DNA from: Anarhynchus alexandrinus
Lineage: Eukaryota > Chordata > Aves > Charadriiformes > Charadriidae
DNA: 64,000 bases
Direction: 5' to 3'
Assembly: GCA_008711295.1 (NCBI GenBank)
Contig: VUYV01000046.1
Coordinates: 3,673,569 to 3,737,568 of the forward strand
Positions 11,494 to 23,779 of the stretch are shown here, piece after piece. The first letter of the stretch is position 1. Every line of letters begins with the position of its first letter. Both the position numbers and the translations under genes were made by a program. A model generated the notes under the pieces. It saw nothing but the letters and a program-made list of their open reading frames with translations, was not told where the DNA came from and did no database searches.

Positions 11494-14400
11494 GTCAGTA
11501 CATCTCTGCATTTCTGCCCAGAAAATACTTACAAGAAATACTATACACCCCAGAGGTGAATATTTGAAATGCATGCGACCCTTTCCCAAACATCGTCTAA
11601 TCTCTAGGCACAGAAATACATGGCCATATGTGAATAGTGGGATAATATCTTTATGTATTTATCTCTCTTCACATTTTAGTCTTATTTGTATGCCAATACT
11701 TATTGAAATTTGATCACTTATGTATAAGTACAAAATATCAAACCCAAACTTGATATTTTTATGGCTAATTTTACTGGATAAATAAACTAAATAATTATTT
11801 CCATAAATGTTTTCTTCTGTTTTGTTGATAAACAATTACTTTGTTGATTACCTGGAGCCTTGAACTTGGAGCAAAGGCTAACCAAATCTTACCACAAGAG
11901 TTTATCTGAATCACTGGGATAGCTGGACATGAAGCGTAAGCCTATGCTATTTGTAAAGTATTTTTATGACTTGTGTATAAAATCTGTTTTACAAATACAG
12001 CTTTACTATTACTTAGTTCCCTCACGGAATACTCAATGCAATCATGAGAAATAAATCTCTATTATTCTTTGCGTTTAGCTCTCTCTTGCCCACGTGGGAT
12101 GGGGGGTGCAAAATCCATGATGTAAAAGTGAACTCAAATTTCAGTGGACAGCATCAGTGTTTCAGTAAGTAGAGAAGCAGACGTTGGTTCATGACCTGAA
12201 AAGTATCAAGAATCTATAACTTTCGCTGAAGCCGAATTATAAATGCTTGACACCTCCCAGTGCTTGTCCTGCTATTCTGAAACGTAGATTGTGACGAGAG
12301 GAGAGAAAATGGCAGTTTAGCAGGAATATTTCTTCAGTGTTAAGTAATCAGAATATTCAGCAGCAGCTGAACTGTGCTACGATGGATGGAGCAGATGTCT
12401 TTCTACCCAAACTAAAATTTTAATATGCCACACATGGATGAAAAGGATTTTGACCATTGTGTCACTATAAAAAATAGTATAACTGTGAATAATAATGATA
12501 ATCCATTCCAATAACAGGAATACTTATATAATATTGCCATATGATAATGGTTAAGTCAGTAAGGAGTTGTAATTATCCCTATTGATTAACTCTAAATTAT
12601 GCATATTGATGACTAATGCTGAAATAATAGATTGTTTTCAAAATCCCTTTTTCCACTTTTACTTGCTGCTTCTTTGTCTTATTCAGCTCCCCAATCTTTT
12701 CCATTAGTTGATGTACTTTTGAGGGCATGGACACTCACCTCTTATGGCTTGGCCATTAGGAATTACCTTCATGAGAGCAACAACTACCATTTAATATATT
12801 TTTAAAAAATTGAATTCCAGTCTGACTTAGTCCTAATGACACAAAAGTAAATAAGATCCTGGATTAATAATGGTGCAAATATTATTAATAACAAGAATAA
12901 AAATGGTAAATAACTGAGTTACTAAAGCGTTAAATTATCCACTCTAATATCTGTTTTCATGAGGTCAGGCACCAATTTGTTTATTGCAGATGTACACAAG
13001 GGACTATTTTTAAAAAGATGGTGCAAATCGTTTACACTTATACAACAACATAGCAATTTCTTGGGTGATTCCCGAAGTGTTTTGCACATGCCAAGATATA
13101 TCACTGTCTCCATATTACTCACCATCTTTGAGCAATGAAGAAGAGGAAATTTTAACTCAGCCAGAGGGTCATTAGAAAAGAGCAACAGAGCTCAGATCTA
13201 TTGACCGTGGTTTGCCCTGTGGTTACGAGGCCTTGAGATTTTTTTTAGCAGCAGCCTATTGACTCTTGTTGAATTAATTCAATATAAGGCTTCAGTACCT
13301 ACAAGTGGAGTTCCCTGATGCCTAGGGTTCCATCCAGATCTCAGAGGTTTGACATTCTATCTGGTATACAGGAGGATTTAGGCAGAGACAGAGAAACCAA
13401 GTTAAGAATGTGCACTCTGAGGGTGAGGTTTCATGAAAAAGATTGAGCTCAGCCAGAGGTATAGTTTTCTTCCCCCTCCTCTCTCTTCATTCCCTCCCTT
13501 GTGATAGAAGAAAACTGCCCTAAGAAGAACGAGTGAACAGTTTTCTCCTGGAATATTGAGGTCCAAGGTCTCTCATGAATGTGCGATGCAATGAGACTAT
13601 ATAACCCTAAGTAGGCCACTCTTCTGATTATCGTGAGCTATTAGATCAACTCAACCATTTCAGAGCTCAGGTTGTCCTCTCACCACGTAGTCTGTTGAAT
13701 CTGCTAAGCATGTGGATGCATTTTCAATTCTGACTATCTTCCAGAAATGAGAAGTCTCAAAAAAGGTCTTCCAGAGAGATTTACATAGCTACTTGGAAGC
13801 TAGAGCCCAAAGTCCTCTCTTTAGGATAAGCCCCAACAATTGTTCTCTCTAAGAGCTCATGTGATGATGATTTACTCTTGTCTTTTTAAAGAGGAAGGAG
13901 AAGCGGTGGTAGTGCCACTCCTTTACCTTCAGGACAAGCGGTTAGAAGCTCTGACTCACAAAGTGAGACCGTGGTCCAAGGTCTTTCTCAGCCACGGTGG
14001 TTTCAAAGAAGCTACACCTATCTGTTCAAACATCATCCTAGCCACCGACAGGGACAGAAATCCTCTTCCCCATCTAGTGTAGTCTGCTGCCTGTGAGGAA
14101 TGTACTAAGTGATACAACGTATAGAAAACGTTGGTAGTATCATCAGGTATCCCTGAAAAAATACACATAATCTGCAGCTTCGAGACAGCTGTTGCTATGC
14201 TGATTATGTGACCCCGAACAGACCAGATGGGCTCATCAAGGCACTGTGGACCTACTTTGCTTACTGTTTTACCCTGTCACAGCCCAGGTAGAAAGCAAGA
14301 GGTCGGGACCTATCTGATTAACCAGGGCAATTCTGGGTGTGCACAGCGAGCTCAAGGCCAGGAGGAGAAACCTGCTTTGCGTGAGGCGTTTCAGTGGTAG

Positions 14401-15463
14401 GAATCAGCTGAGCTGAGCCTCATGCTGGATTTACTCCCTCCACTTCTGTTTCATTTGGCAACACCTTTTCCCCCCTCTCCACCCTGATTTGTCTCTAATT
14501 CCTCTTACACCAGTCATTTAACGAGCAGTGACCTCTGTGGAGCCCGTTTTCAGTGGTGAGAACTGTTGTTCTCCCTAGTACCGCCAAATGCTCCAGCGTC
14601 CAATTTAAACCTATGAATATAGATTTTTTGAAATTGACAACATTTTACTAATAGGGTCAAAATCTTTCTACTTAGTTATCAAGTAAAGTTTGATGAATCT
14701 AATCCAGAATGTAAGTTATTTAGAGAGAATAACATGCGGTGCAGTTGATGTGAGAAGGAGATGGTACAGACGTGCCTTTCAAACTCTCAACCAACCCTTT
14801 GAGAAGTGAGAGGTAAGGGGGCAATAACCCCCTTCAAGCTGTGAAATATTAAATAGACATCTGAAATGTTTCCCTTGCAGATTTTACCTAAAAGTTGATT
14901 TATTGGTGCTTTAATGCTTAAGCATATTCAGTAAGTAGGAGCACAGATGTGGCCATATTTCTGACTTGGTAAGCCTGATGAATTATGGGATACAGGACCT
15001 TTTATCCTGCAGCCTGTGGTCAAAAGTGAACGCAGTGATCTCAGCCCTGTTTCTTGTGGTCAGATGTCTACTTAGTGACCCTAATTGTTGGCCTCTGCAG
15101 TTCTTTCAGATGACAGGATGACAGCTTACTTGTTCTGGAGGCATATTTGCAGAATAAATGGCCTTAATAACATGCTTGTCAATCCATGACAAAGAAGTTT
15201 TCTTTTTTATCCCCTGTGCTTTTCCTATACTGTGGAGAAGCTGGACAATTCATCACCTTTTGTGAGAAATACATTCTGCCTTTAAAGGAAAAAGTGACAT
15301 TCCAACTTGAGTTAGTCAGTACTGGGGTTTGATGTTTTATCACTACAAGGGAAAGGCGGCAAAGATATTTTTTTTCTTCTTTGTTCAACTCTCTTACCTC
15401 ACCTGTTCACCAGTTTCTTTCCCGCTTTCCTGCACTCTGCAGTATAGAAGCACATCCAGGAAC
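11494..15463. other. Non-coding stretch, no gene seen
   Basis: Unique AT-rich DNA. A particularly AT-rich segment runs at about 12460-12620 with several TAAT/ATTA words. No LINE, LTR or SINE body was recognised. The short frames near 12.9 and 13.9 kb have no domain features. Confidence 0.55.
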
Positions 15464-15475
15464 AGAGAATCATAG
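15464..15475 (-). mobile_element. CR1 3' tail, left piece of a split CR1
   Basis: The words AGAGAATCATAG are the reverse complement of a CR1 3' terminus. The matching continuation (AATGGTTGAGGTTG) resumes at 16049, on the other side of the LTR. The two pieces therefore belong to one minus-strand CR1 interrupted by an insertion. The piece is very short and is called only because of this junction logic. Confidence 0.6.
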
Positions 15476-16044
15476 TGAGTTAGGGGTATATGATAGAGAT
15501 AATGACACATTGTGTACTAACTGGCTAGTAGTGATATATAACCTAAAAAACCAGGCCTGATAGTTTACTGAAAACCAGACGAAGCAAGAAGTCTTGTGAT
15601 GTTGTCAAGGACAGCTCCTGATAATGAACAAGAACCTGTCTGGAGAAGAGGTTGAAACCGACCCTGCGGTCTGGACAAAGACCAAGGAAGAACTGAGTCT
15701 GTGCAAAAGCAAAAGGTTACTTGCGGTGATGAAGAGGAATCAGCCTTCATCCTCATGACCCTCAGCGACCACCACCAGGAGGCAATGCGCAAGCGTAGTT
15801 GGGAGGAGTTTATGAAAATGATGTATTAGAGTTAATTTTAATACGAAGCAGGGACAGGTCATGAATATGTATAGGCGTATTCAGAAATCTTATGTTTATG
15901 TGATTAAGTACTATATATATTTGAGAAAGCCGCTGCGTTGGGCACGCACAATTGTGGTGGGGCGACCCCCCGTGCTGCCCGGCGCTGAATAAACATGCCT
16001 ACTTTACAACCATCTCGGTTGTGGAGTCTACTTTCCGCGCGTCA
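15476..16044 (+). mobile_element. Solo LTR, ERVL-like endogenous retrovirus
   Basis: An approximately 569-base element begins TG and ends CA. Near its 3' end are a TATA-like run (TATATATAT, 15912-15920), a GC-rich R-like block, an AATAAA signal at 15988-15993 and a U5-like pyrimidine-leaning end, in the correct order for a plus-oriented LTR. The block GGCGCTGAATAAACATGCCT recalls avian ERVL-type LTRs; the class assignment is from memory. Flanks are ATAG on the left (15472-15475) and ACAG on the right (16045-16048), consistent with a short target-site duplication carrying one transition. No gag/pol/env sequence and no second LTR are present in the window, so it is a recombined solo LTR. Confidence 0.75.
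15912..15993 (+). promoter_or_regulatory. LTR TATA-like box and poly-A signal
   Basis: A TATATATAT run at 15912-15920 and an AATAAA hexamer at 15988-15993 lie about 70 bases apart inside the LTR. This is the usual order of promoter and polyadenylation signal. Present activity is unknown. Confidence 0.5.
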
Positions 16045-16200
16045 ACAGAATGGTTGAGGTTGCAAGGAACTTCTGGAGGTCAAGCAGGGCCACCTACAGT
16101 GGCCAAGATGTTGTCCAGGCAGCTTTTGAGTATCTCCAGGGATGGAGACTGCACAACCTCACTGAGCAAACTGTTTCAGTGCTCGGTCACCCTCACAGTA
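16045..16200 (-). mobile_element. CR1 fragment, right piece of a split CR1
   Basis: A minus-strand CR1 3'UTR and ORF2 tail. Recognisable words include AATGGTTGAGGTTGCAAGGA, CTTCTGGAGGTCA, GTCCAGGCAGCTTTTGAGTA and ACAACCTCACTGAGCAAACT, in the order of reversed CR1. Similarity stops near CCTCACAGTA. Divergence is greater than in the 4.4 or 41 kb copies, so this is an older subfamily. The LTR at 15476-16044 separates it from its own 3' terminus. Confidence 0.8.
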
Positions 16201-17043
16201 CATTGTACCTGTTGGATCCGTCTTGTCTGGAATTGTCTGTATCCACTATTTTTATAAACTGCCCTAATAACATGCACTGCTGGCTACTACAATGGAAATG
16301 TGATTTTTATGACCTGTGATGGCTATAAATTTCACCCTTTTGTAAGCATCTCTTTCTTGGCATATGCACTTTCATACAACAAAATCATAGACTACTGTTA
16401 TTCTAAGAAGTCAAAAGTAACCAAGACCGTCATCTGCCCCTGAAGCTGGTGGCCAGTGTCCACACCACTGAAGCTTTGTAGCTTGCAAAACAGAGTGACG
16501 GGGAGTGACCCCTGGTTGGTGCTAACTCGCAAAAGGTTCTTCAGCGTTGTTTGGGGGACTGCTGGTTGGCATGGGCCAAAACAGCACCAGAGATCATCTG
16601 AATGATTTAGCAGTGCATACAGAGAATTGAATACCCGTGTCCGGGAATGTTCCCTGGCACTGTTTAATGTACTATATAGACATAGCCATAAATTCTATGT
16701 GAAAGCGACACTAATGTGGCTATTAGGAAAACAGAAAGAAACCTTTGACCTTAGAAAACACTTTCTGTGCTATTCTGTCAGTGAAAGTGTGGATCTTTTA
16801 AGTAGTTGTGAGAAATCAGTATTTGGGTAGCCAACCTTCTGCTATGTTTGCTGTGAGTATTACTGGGGGGTTATAGGGAAGGGGGAGAAGTGCCAATGAA
16901 AACTTTCTACCTAAATTTAACCTCAGCTGAGTTAACTCAATTGATATCGAAGTAAGGCAGAATTTCAGACAAATGAAGTGGAGAATCTCAGTGCAGAGGA
17001 GTACTTCCCCCATTTCACGCTGACTTGTTTTTTTCCCTTACAG

Positions 17044-17089
17044 GGCTTCAAAAGGGAAACAAGGCATTCCTGCACACTGGCCTTTGAAG
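17044..17089 (+). other. Candidate microexon (unconfirmed)
   Basis: A strong acceptor (TTGTTTTTTTCCCTTACAG ending 17043) and a good donor (TTTGAAG followed by GTGAGC at 17090) bracket 46 bases. Two plus frames are open across it (one reading GFKRETRHSCTLAFE). The length is not a multiple of three. Good splice-site pairs of this spacing arise by chance in 64 kb, so this is only a candidate. Confidence 0.2.
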
Positions 17090-17966
17090 GTGAGCTGCTT
17101 TGTGAAAACTCACTGTCGTGCTGCGTTGCTGAAACCCACAGTTTGAAAATGTAAGCTGTGCTTTGTTATAGCCGATCTTTTAAGTGACTGTAGAGGCTAA
17201 ACATGAACCAAGCAGTTTCTTGAGCTGTATCTGAAAACAGAAAAAAAAACCCAAAAGAAAACAAAAAAAACCCCAACAATCTGAGTTGTGTTTCCTAGCT
17301 CTTGTATTCACTTTTGGGCCCTGGTCACATTTGACTTCATGTCCCAGTGAGACCCAGATACCCTCTCTTTCTTCCCTCTATCCATGAAGGTGAACAGGCC
17401 CCCAGCAGGGCCCAATAAGGTTCCCAGCCTGGAGGATCAGAGGCTGGGAGAAAATAGATGAGGCCTTGGAGGTTGGACAATGATGCTTTGGGATGAGCAT
17501 AACAGCCCTGCTAGGAACAGATAGAATTTGATCTGTCACTGCTTATACCACTTGGCCATGTTTCAGTCCTTCAGCCTGACGATGGCATCAGACTATGTTT
17601 AATTTTTACAGAAAAATATGAATAAATGATTTGTTGCAAGGGGTGATGGTTTTTCAGGTTTTACCCATCTGGTGTACCAATACAGAATTGATGTCTCACA
17701 CAGCACGCAAAGCAGTTGCATTTCTTTTCAACGTAAGGCCCTGCGCAATGGCATTTGTTGTATGTGTTAGTAATACAGTTATTAACTTCATGTTAGAAAA
17801 AACTCTTTTGCTGACTTACAGAAATTATGTGAAAATGATTTGGTATAAATTGTTTCATAGTATTCCTTACTTGTACAGTCTCAATTGACCAATATTAAAA
17901 CTAGCTACTATTTATCTTCACTTCCTTTTGAAAATTGCTGTGAATTCATAAAGGTTTATCCAATGT

Positions 17967-17982
17967 CCATTGAAGTCAATGG
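17967..17982. repeat. CCATTGAAGTCAATGG palindromic repeat core
   Basis: A near-perfect inverted repeat centred on GAAGTC. It is the hallmark core of an old, widely dispersed sauropsid repeat that I know by pattern only. Only the core with a few flanking bases is recognisable. Confidence 0.45.
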
Positions 17983-20900
17983 GATATAAAAGGTCTTTTA
18001 ACAGCGAATTAATTTTTCTGGTGGATTAAACGGCTTTAGGTAAACGGCAAATTAAGTAATGTAAATTTATCATTAGCCTAAAGTGTTATTCTAATATTAT
18101 TAGTTTTACTATAGTTTCCAGGCCAGGGTCTGATCTCAATTACTCTGGCATGAATGCAAATAACTGCTGACTTAGAGCTACTAAACTTTTTCTGAACATT
18201 TACTAATGTAATATATCAAAATCTGGACCCCTTGTTCTTTGTGGGACTTAAAATGCAGGTTTCATTTGCTGTTTTTCCAGGTGGTGTTTCTGGTGCACTC
18301 TACAATAATCAAACACAGTATTCTTTATTAGAGTCAGTCTTGTTGCAAGACACATTTTTTCCCTGTTTTACCATTCTGTGCTCTTTCTTTGGATAAGAAA
18401 AAGTGATGCAGTTGCAGAGTTAATAGCTTTTTACCTTACTACTGATTTAAATCCTCACTTTCTTTAAGAAGTTACTAAAAAAACCCAACCAAAACCTGAG
18501 CTTTTTCTCTAGCTTTTATGGAAAAGGGACAAGAAAAACGTAGTTTCTACCACTATGGAATGACAATAATTTAATGTCTGTCTCCCTGATAAAATCTAGG
18601 GGAAGTTTATTTTCCCTAGGTAGCCTTGTACGTGCGTAAATAACAAGGTTTATAAACAAGTGTCCCTATCCATATGGTCACCCATCTGGTGGTGAAGAAT
18701 CCCAAGAGAGATACCAATTAGTGGGAGCACAAACATAAAGTTAGGACAAGCTACTAAGAGCTACCAGCACAATGAGAACGAACGTGTTTCCAAAGTATCT
18801 TTCATCTTGAACAACCCTGCTGGTACTTTCCAAGGAGGAACTATTATAAACATAATTATATGATGAATCTTTGATATACAGGGGAATTAAAAATAAGACA
18901 ACTTTCTGGCGGAAAGTGCAGAGATTAAGGGATGAGCACCAACATGACCCTGCTGTTAAAGACCCATCTCCCTCTGCTTAAATTCAGAGCCTTCCTCTGG
19001 ACACGTGTTCCCAATACAATAGAAAGGAGAAACTAAACCTGTGGGAACAGCAACCACAGGAACTGTGTGCCCCTGTGCGAGTGTGAGAGTCACGTTAGAG
19101 CAGCAAACCCTGGAGACCCCTTTTTTGATTATTTCTTATCCAATTACCTTTCTACCTTCCATCAGACAACAGATGAAGGATCAGGGGCTTGAGATCAGCA
19201 TGAACACTTTCTGCAAACACACAGATGCATCTTCATCCCATGTTCTCGGGTATGGCAAGGCTTGAATTTGGCAAGTTGTTTGGAGTGTGCCTGTGCTAAT
19301 TGCCAGTGCACTTTGGGAGAGTTGGGGGATATAGCTTGACAGCCCTCTCTTAAACCTGTCTGCTCTTATTTTTGGATTATCTTTGGATTTTCAGTATTCC
19401 TGGAAAGAAACAAGACTGTGCAAGGAACCAGAGCAGAGGTGTTTTTAAACGGTTTTAAAGCTGTGTCCAGAGTTATCCCAACAATGTTTTTTGGTTTGTT
19501 TTTTTTCATTGACAACACCTAGGTGGCTGCACTCTGAGCTTAAATACTCTTGTCAGGTTTCGGCTCAGCACAATAGCTGCCCTGAGTCTCATTTTGTGGT
19601 ATGTTATTCTCTGCGTCTCATACCCAAAGTCCAGAGACTCAGCAAAGAGTTCCGGATTCTGCCTAGGGGGAATCAGACCTCTAAATGTCATATATTAGCT
19701 TCCAGGCATAGGAGTCTCTCGTTGGATCTAGCTTAGGAAGCAAAAAGTATACACTTCAGGGAATGAATGTCTTTGGTGAGGAAGTATTCATGTCCTTTTC
19801 AATGGCGAATGTAGGATACTGCCACTAATCATTTCTGCCAATTTTTATTAATTAGACACTATTTGAATGTGATTTGAGGAAATTAACTAACTAAAAGACT
19901 CTCAACTGAATATTTTGGAATACAGAATGATTAATCTTCCAGCAGGATCTGAAAGAATTTCTGATGTATAGAGTGTTTTGATTGGTAGTTATGAGGAAGA
20001 TTTTCAAAGGTCAGGACAGAAGAGGAATGCAGAATTTATCCAGGGAAAGATTGGAGTTTGCTATATAAGCAAGTTAAATTTACATCAAACCTAAAGAGAG
20101 GTTAACATTATTTAAATTTTCAGTGCTGAAAAACAAATGACTGTAATGTATACTATTCTACCACGGTGGTGCACTACACATGCAATAAAGATTAGGGAGC
20201 TCAAGCTATTATTGTGAGTATCTATGGTTATTGCAAAACTTTGCATCAGAATTTCAGTTTTTGTAAGATTTTTCTGGGCGCAGTTAGCTTATATCATCCA
20301 GATGTCTGCATTAAAAGAAGTTAAAGCAGGTCACGTTTCTCCTCTGATTAGTGACTATAAAAGCTGTAACGTATCATTCCAAATGCACAGTGTTTCAAGG
20401 GGCTTTAAGTCAAATGTGATCACTTTACCAGCGAACAGATATGTACTCATTTCTTTTCCTTAGCTGTCAGAGCTGGTAACTCAGTTTGGAATATGGCAGT
20501 CAAACTGTGCTTTTCTCTGCTGGCACTTTATTGCCAGCAGTAACAATTCAATAACACCTCCATAACCCTATTGCCATTTGCTTGTCCCTGAAGTTACACC
20601 AAAAGAAAACTGCTCTGCAGAAAATGTCCTTGTAGGGATGGAAATTAGCATCATGCGGAGACAGTGGAACATAACCTGAAGACAGCATGGATAAAAATGT
20701 GACACCACCTTTATTGCCAGGAGTGATACAGAAAAAGAAAAAAGCATCTGAGCCAGAGATGGTTCTTGGGGAGATGACTCCGGGAGTCAGAAACTCTGGG
20801 CACGTAAGTGCATGCTGGAGCAAACATGGCCCTGAAACACAGCCCCCAGACCCTTGGTGGGTATGTCCATGTGGCACCTGCTGTGGAAAACCCCAGCTCT

Positions 20901-22254
20901 GGTTATCAGAGTGTGGGCACAGGTTTGGCTTTGTAAAACTCGAAGCAGTGAAGGAAAAACCCGTCAAATTTTAAACTGAACTTATTTGATATGAAAATCA
21001 CTGACGTGCAGTGCTTATGGAGTGCCACAGTCACTTTGAAGAGCAGAAGCACAATGTAAATAGCTATCACAGAGAACTTATAGGACTAAAATTATCTACA
21101 GCAAAATAGGTATAATGAGACACTGAACAAAAAAGAAATCTGTGCTTGCATTGTTAGGATGGATGAAGGGTATGGATCTGTGTCTCTGAATAACATGTTA
21201 TTACTTACCAACCTGAGAGGCATCTAGAGATAGCTCAGCTGTTATGATACCCATATTTCGTATTGCGCTTAATATGAATTCTCATCTAAATGTTTTACTG
21301 ATTGTGATAATACAGTTTCGTTTGAGTTTTTAATTTTGTTGACTTAAGTATGACTATTTCATATTTGTTTCTAATAGTTACACATGCAGGCTGTGCTCTG
21401 GGCATTGTATTCTCCCTCAGAATTTACCTGAAGATGTGAGAAGTGTGGAGTTTAAATCTTCAGGGAATGAAGGGCTAATTGGTAGATGAAGAGAAATGCT
21501 TATGAGAAATGCAGATAGACCAATGACCCAAATAGGAAGAAATCTTTGCGGGCCCAGAGGAACTTACTGAGCTGGTTGCTGTTTGCCTGTTATGTGTGAC
21601 GATTTTTGAGACATTTGTGTTTAACAATACAGAAACTGTTATTGCAGTCTACTAAGGAAATGGCAAAAGAATCATGTTATATCTGGGGAGGAGTTGAGTA
21701 ACCTTGAACGACAGCCTGTGCTTCTGGAATAAGGGACTTCTCTCCATGATAGCTAGAAACAAGCATTTTTCTGCTCAAAGGGCTTATTTGTGGGTAAGAC
21801 ATCAATGTGTTTCTTTATAATATTGATTTTTTTTCTGGGAAGCTGAGACAGTGAGGAGGATATTAGCTGATGCAGTGGCAAGGACCTCAGATTACTTGAG
21901 TGTTGATACTAGCAGCCTAATTGGAGGAGTCCAGTGTAGGGCCCATTTATGACCAGAGATGAGAGACAGAGGAGAGCACTTGAACTGCAATTTCCTGAAG
22001 AGAAACAGACATGTATGTCCAACATACAGTCTCCAAGCCTGAACAGCCAACTGTGAGAAGATATATAAGCGGGAGCAGTGGTCAGTTAACTCATAAACTC
22101 TTCACAGATGTAAGGGTCATGATAATTCCTAATGCCTGGGAAGGAAGCAGGGAAGTGCCTTCTAAATTACTGGAGCATTAATATACGTTCCCAAGTTTAG
22201 AGTGTCTCATTCTGTCCTATTTTCCTAAAAAAATGTTCTGCTTATTTATAAGAA

Positions 22255-22735
22255 TTACTGCCTTAAGGATCTAAGGGACCCCCACTGCTGACTCCTGAAA
22301 AGTGTGACTTCCTACAATTTCACCAGTTTCAGTCCAAAAACATGGATTAGCGATCTCTTGGCAACTTCCTTTCTCTAACAATGTTATAGAATCTTATCAA
22401 AAGACTTTTTAAAAATCCAAATGTATAATGTATTCTTCATCTCCATTAGTCATATGCTTACGGAATCCCCGTAAAACTGTGATTTGATTGGTAAAACAGA
22501 TTTCCCTTGAGATAAACCCTGACAACTTTTCTCCAATGCATTGTGTTTATCCATGAACAAAGTGATCTTACTTCTTTGTTACAGCTTCAACCATCTTATG
22601 AGTGATGGAAGCCAGGCTTACTGGTGTGTGTTTCGCAGGTTGAATGACCTAGATATTCTGTTACTGCTTCTAGTCTTGTTTTTCTACAATTGTATCATGA
22701 GCTGGTGTCACAATCTCCCTATCTGGAGATAAAAA
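22255..22735 (-). mobile_element. Ancient CR1-clade LINE fragment (RT region)
   Basis: This is a decayed minus-strand fragment from the reverse-transcriptase region of an old CR1-clade element (L3-like or old avian CR1). In plus orientation the tell-tale words occur in the expected order: GGGACCCCCACTGCTGACTC, TTATCAAAAGACTTTTTAAA with TCCAAATGTATAATGT, CATATGCTTACGGAATCCCC, GATTGGTAAAACA, TCTCCAATGCATTGTGTTTA, then GCCAGGCTTACTGGTGTGTG and TGGTGTCACAAT. Stop codons and indels destroy all frames. It is much more diverged than the CR1 copies with intact tails, so it is an old insertion. Confidence 0.75.
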
Positions 22736-23221
22736 AATTCAAGAGGTGCACTGTGGAGTGTCATCAAGTATTATTTGACATCCTTATGTGGAGAATACTG
22801 CGGTTATATAGTAGATTGTTGATATGGACAGATCTTCCACTTTCAGAATGAACAAAGGGTACAATGTTCACATTCTGCTGGAATACTAACCAGAATAGCT
22901 ATGGTGTGTGCTCCAGACTTCTCAAGTGGTAAGCAGTACGGCTTTGAGAACAAAGCAGTTTGCCTCAGGTTTTGTAAGGCTGAAATTTTTGGGGTGCAAA
23001 AATTCTCAACAAGGTTGGAAAAATGGTCTGAACAGAAGTCTGTTTCACCTCTCCATGGGACCCTGGCTCTCTTGTCTGAGGATTCATAGTCATGATGGAG
23101 GACAGAAGGAAATTAATACCTTGGTTTATGAACATTTGACTTCAGAGCCGTTCTTCTAAGCAAGAAATTTACTGGGCTTTTGATAAAACCCAAACTAAGA
23201 GGCTTTAAAGAGAAGTATCTG
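22736..23221. other. Unassigned spacer between repeats
   Basis: Unique-looking sequence between the ancient CR1-clade fragment and the GC-rich island. Two overlapping short open frames (about 22900-23160) have no recognisable features. Confidence 0.5.
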
Positions 23222-23692
23222 GTTGGCACTGCCAGGACGTCTGAGTGCTGGAGCTGAGGGCCATCTCAGTGCCAGCACAACCAAGGGTGGCCCCTTCCCT
23301 TGGGTGACCATGGGGAGAACCTGCTGGGGAGCACCGTGGAGAGGCCATGTCCAGGGCTGACTTCTGACCACAGGAGCTGCTTTACGCTGTGGCTCTGGTC
23401 ATCAGCTCCCGCCCGAGCGGCAGCTCCACTGGGTTGCAGCCCTGCATGTGCTAGGCCATGGGTGCTGCTGAGACAGGCCCCAGCCCTGAACCATGGGCCA
23501 CCGTAATGGCCTGGCCTTGTCCGTCCCCATCTCCACAGAGATGCCTGATGTTCTTATCTGGGGCTGTACCTGATTGTCCACTGGTTTGCCCTGCTTCCTG
23601 GCCAGGGGGAGGACACCCCCATGGGAAGCCCACACTGCTACCAGCTGCCAGCCCTCAGGGAGCCATTTACCCTCAAGGCACCCTGACAGTTA
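23222..23692. other. GC-rich island of unknown origin
   Basis: About 470 bases are strikingly GC-rich compared with both flanks, and open frames occur on both strands because AT-rich stops are scarce. The block starts near GGTTGGCACTGCC and ends near CACCCTGACAG, with abrupt composition changes at both ends. About 90 bases later a CR1 fragment begins. No domain, LTR signal or known repeat was recognised. It might be an unnamed repeat, a gene-derived insertion or a regulatory GC island. CpG itself is only moderately represented, which argues against a promoter island. Confidence 0.4.
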
Positions 23693-23779
23693 GTGAAGTA
23701 AAAAAATCAACATTCATCATACAATTTTCATCAACGTACTTTTATAAGTAAAGAAACAGAGGCATCTGGAAAAAGTTTA

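Larger units (their letters stand above)
16201..22254. other. Non-coding stretch, one candidate microexon
   Basis: Mostly unique sequence. A-rich tracts with C runs lie at about 17240-17277 and 18477-18496. A palindromic CCATTGAAGTCAATGG word is at 17967-17982. A segment near 20550-20970 is open on both strands but shows no domain or splice structure that I can defend. No repeat body was recognised. Confidence 0.5.

Noticed and set aside
15565..15792. 75-codon minus frame
   Set aside because: Lies wholly inside the solo LTR, which does not encode protein in that orientation.
20548..20974. 139-codon minus frame and 95-codon plus frame over the same segment
   Set aside because: No recognisable domain, no convincing splice sites, and mutual overlap suggests chance in a GC-richer stretch.
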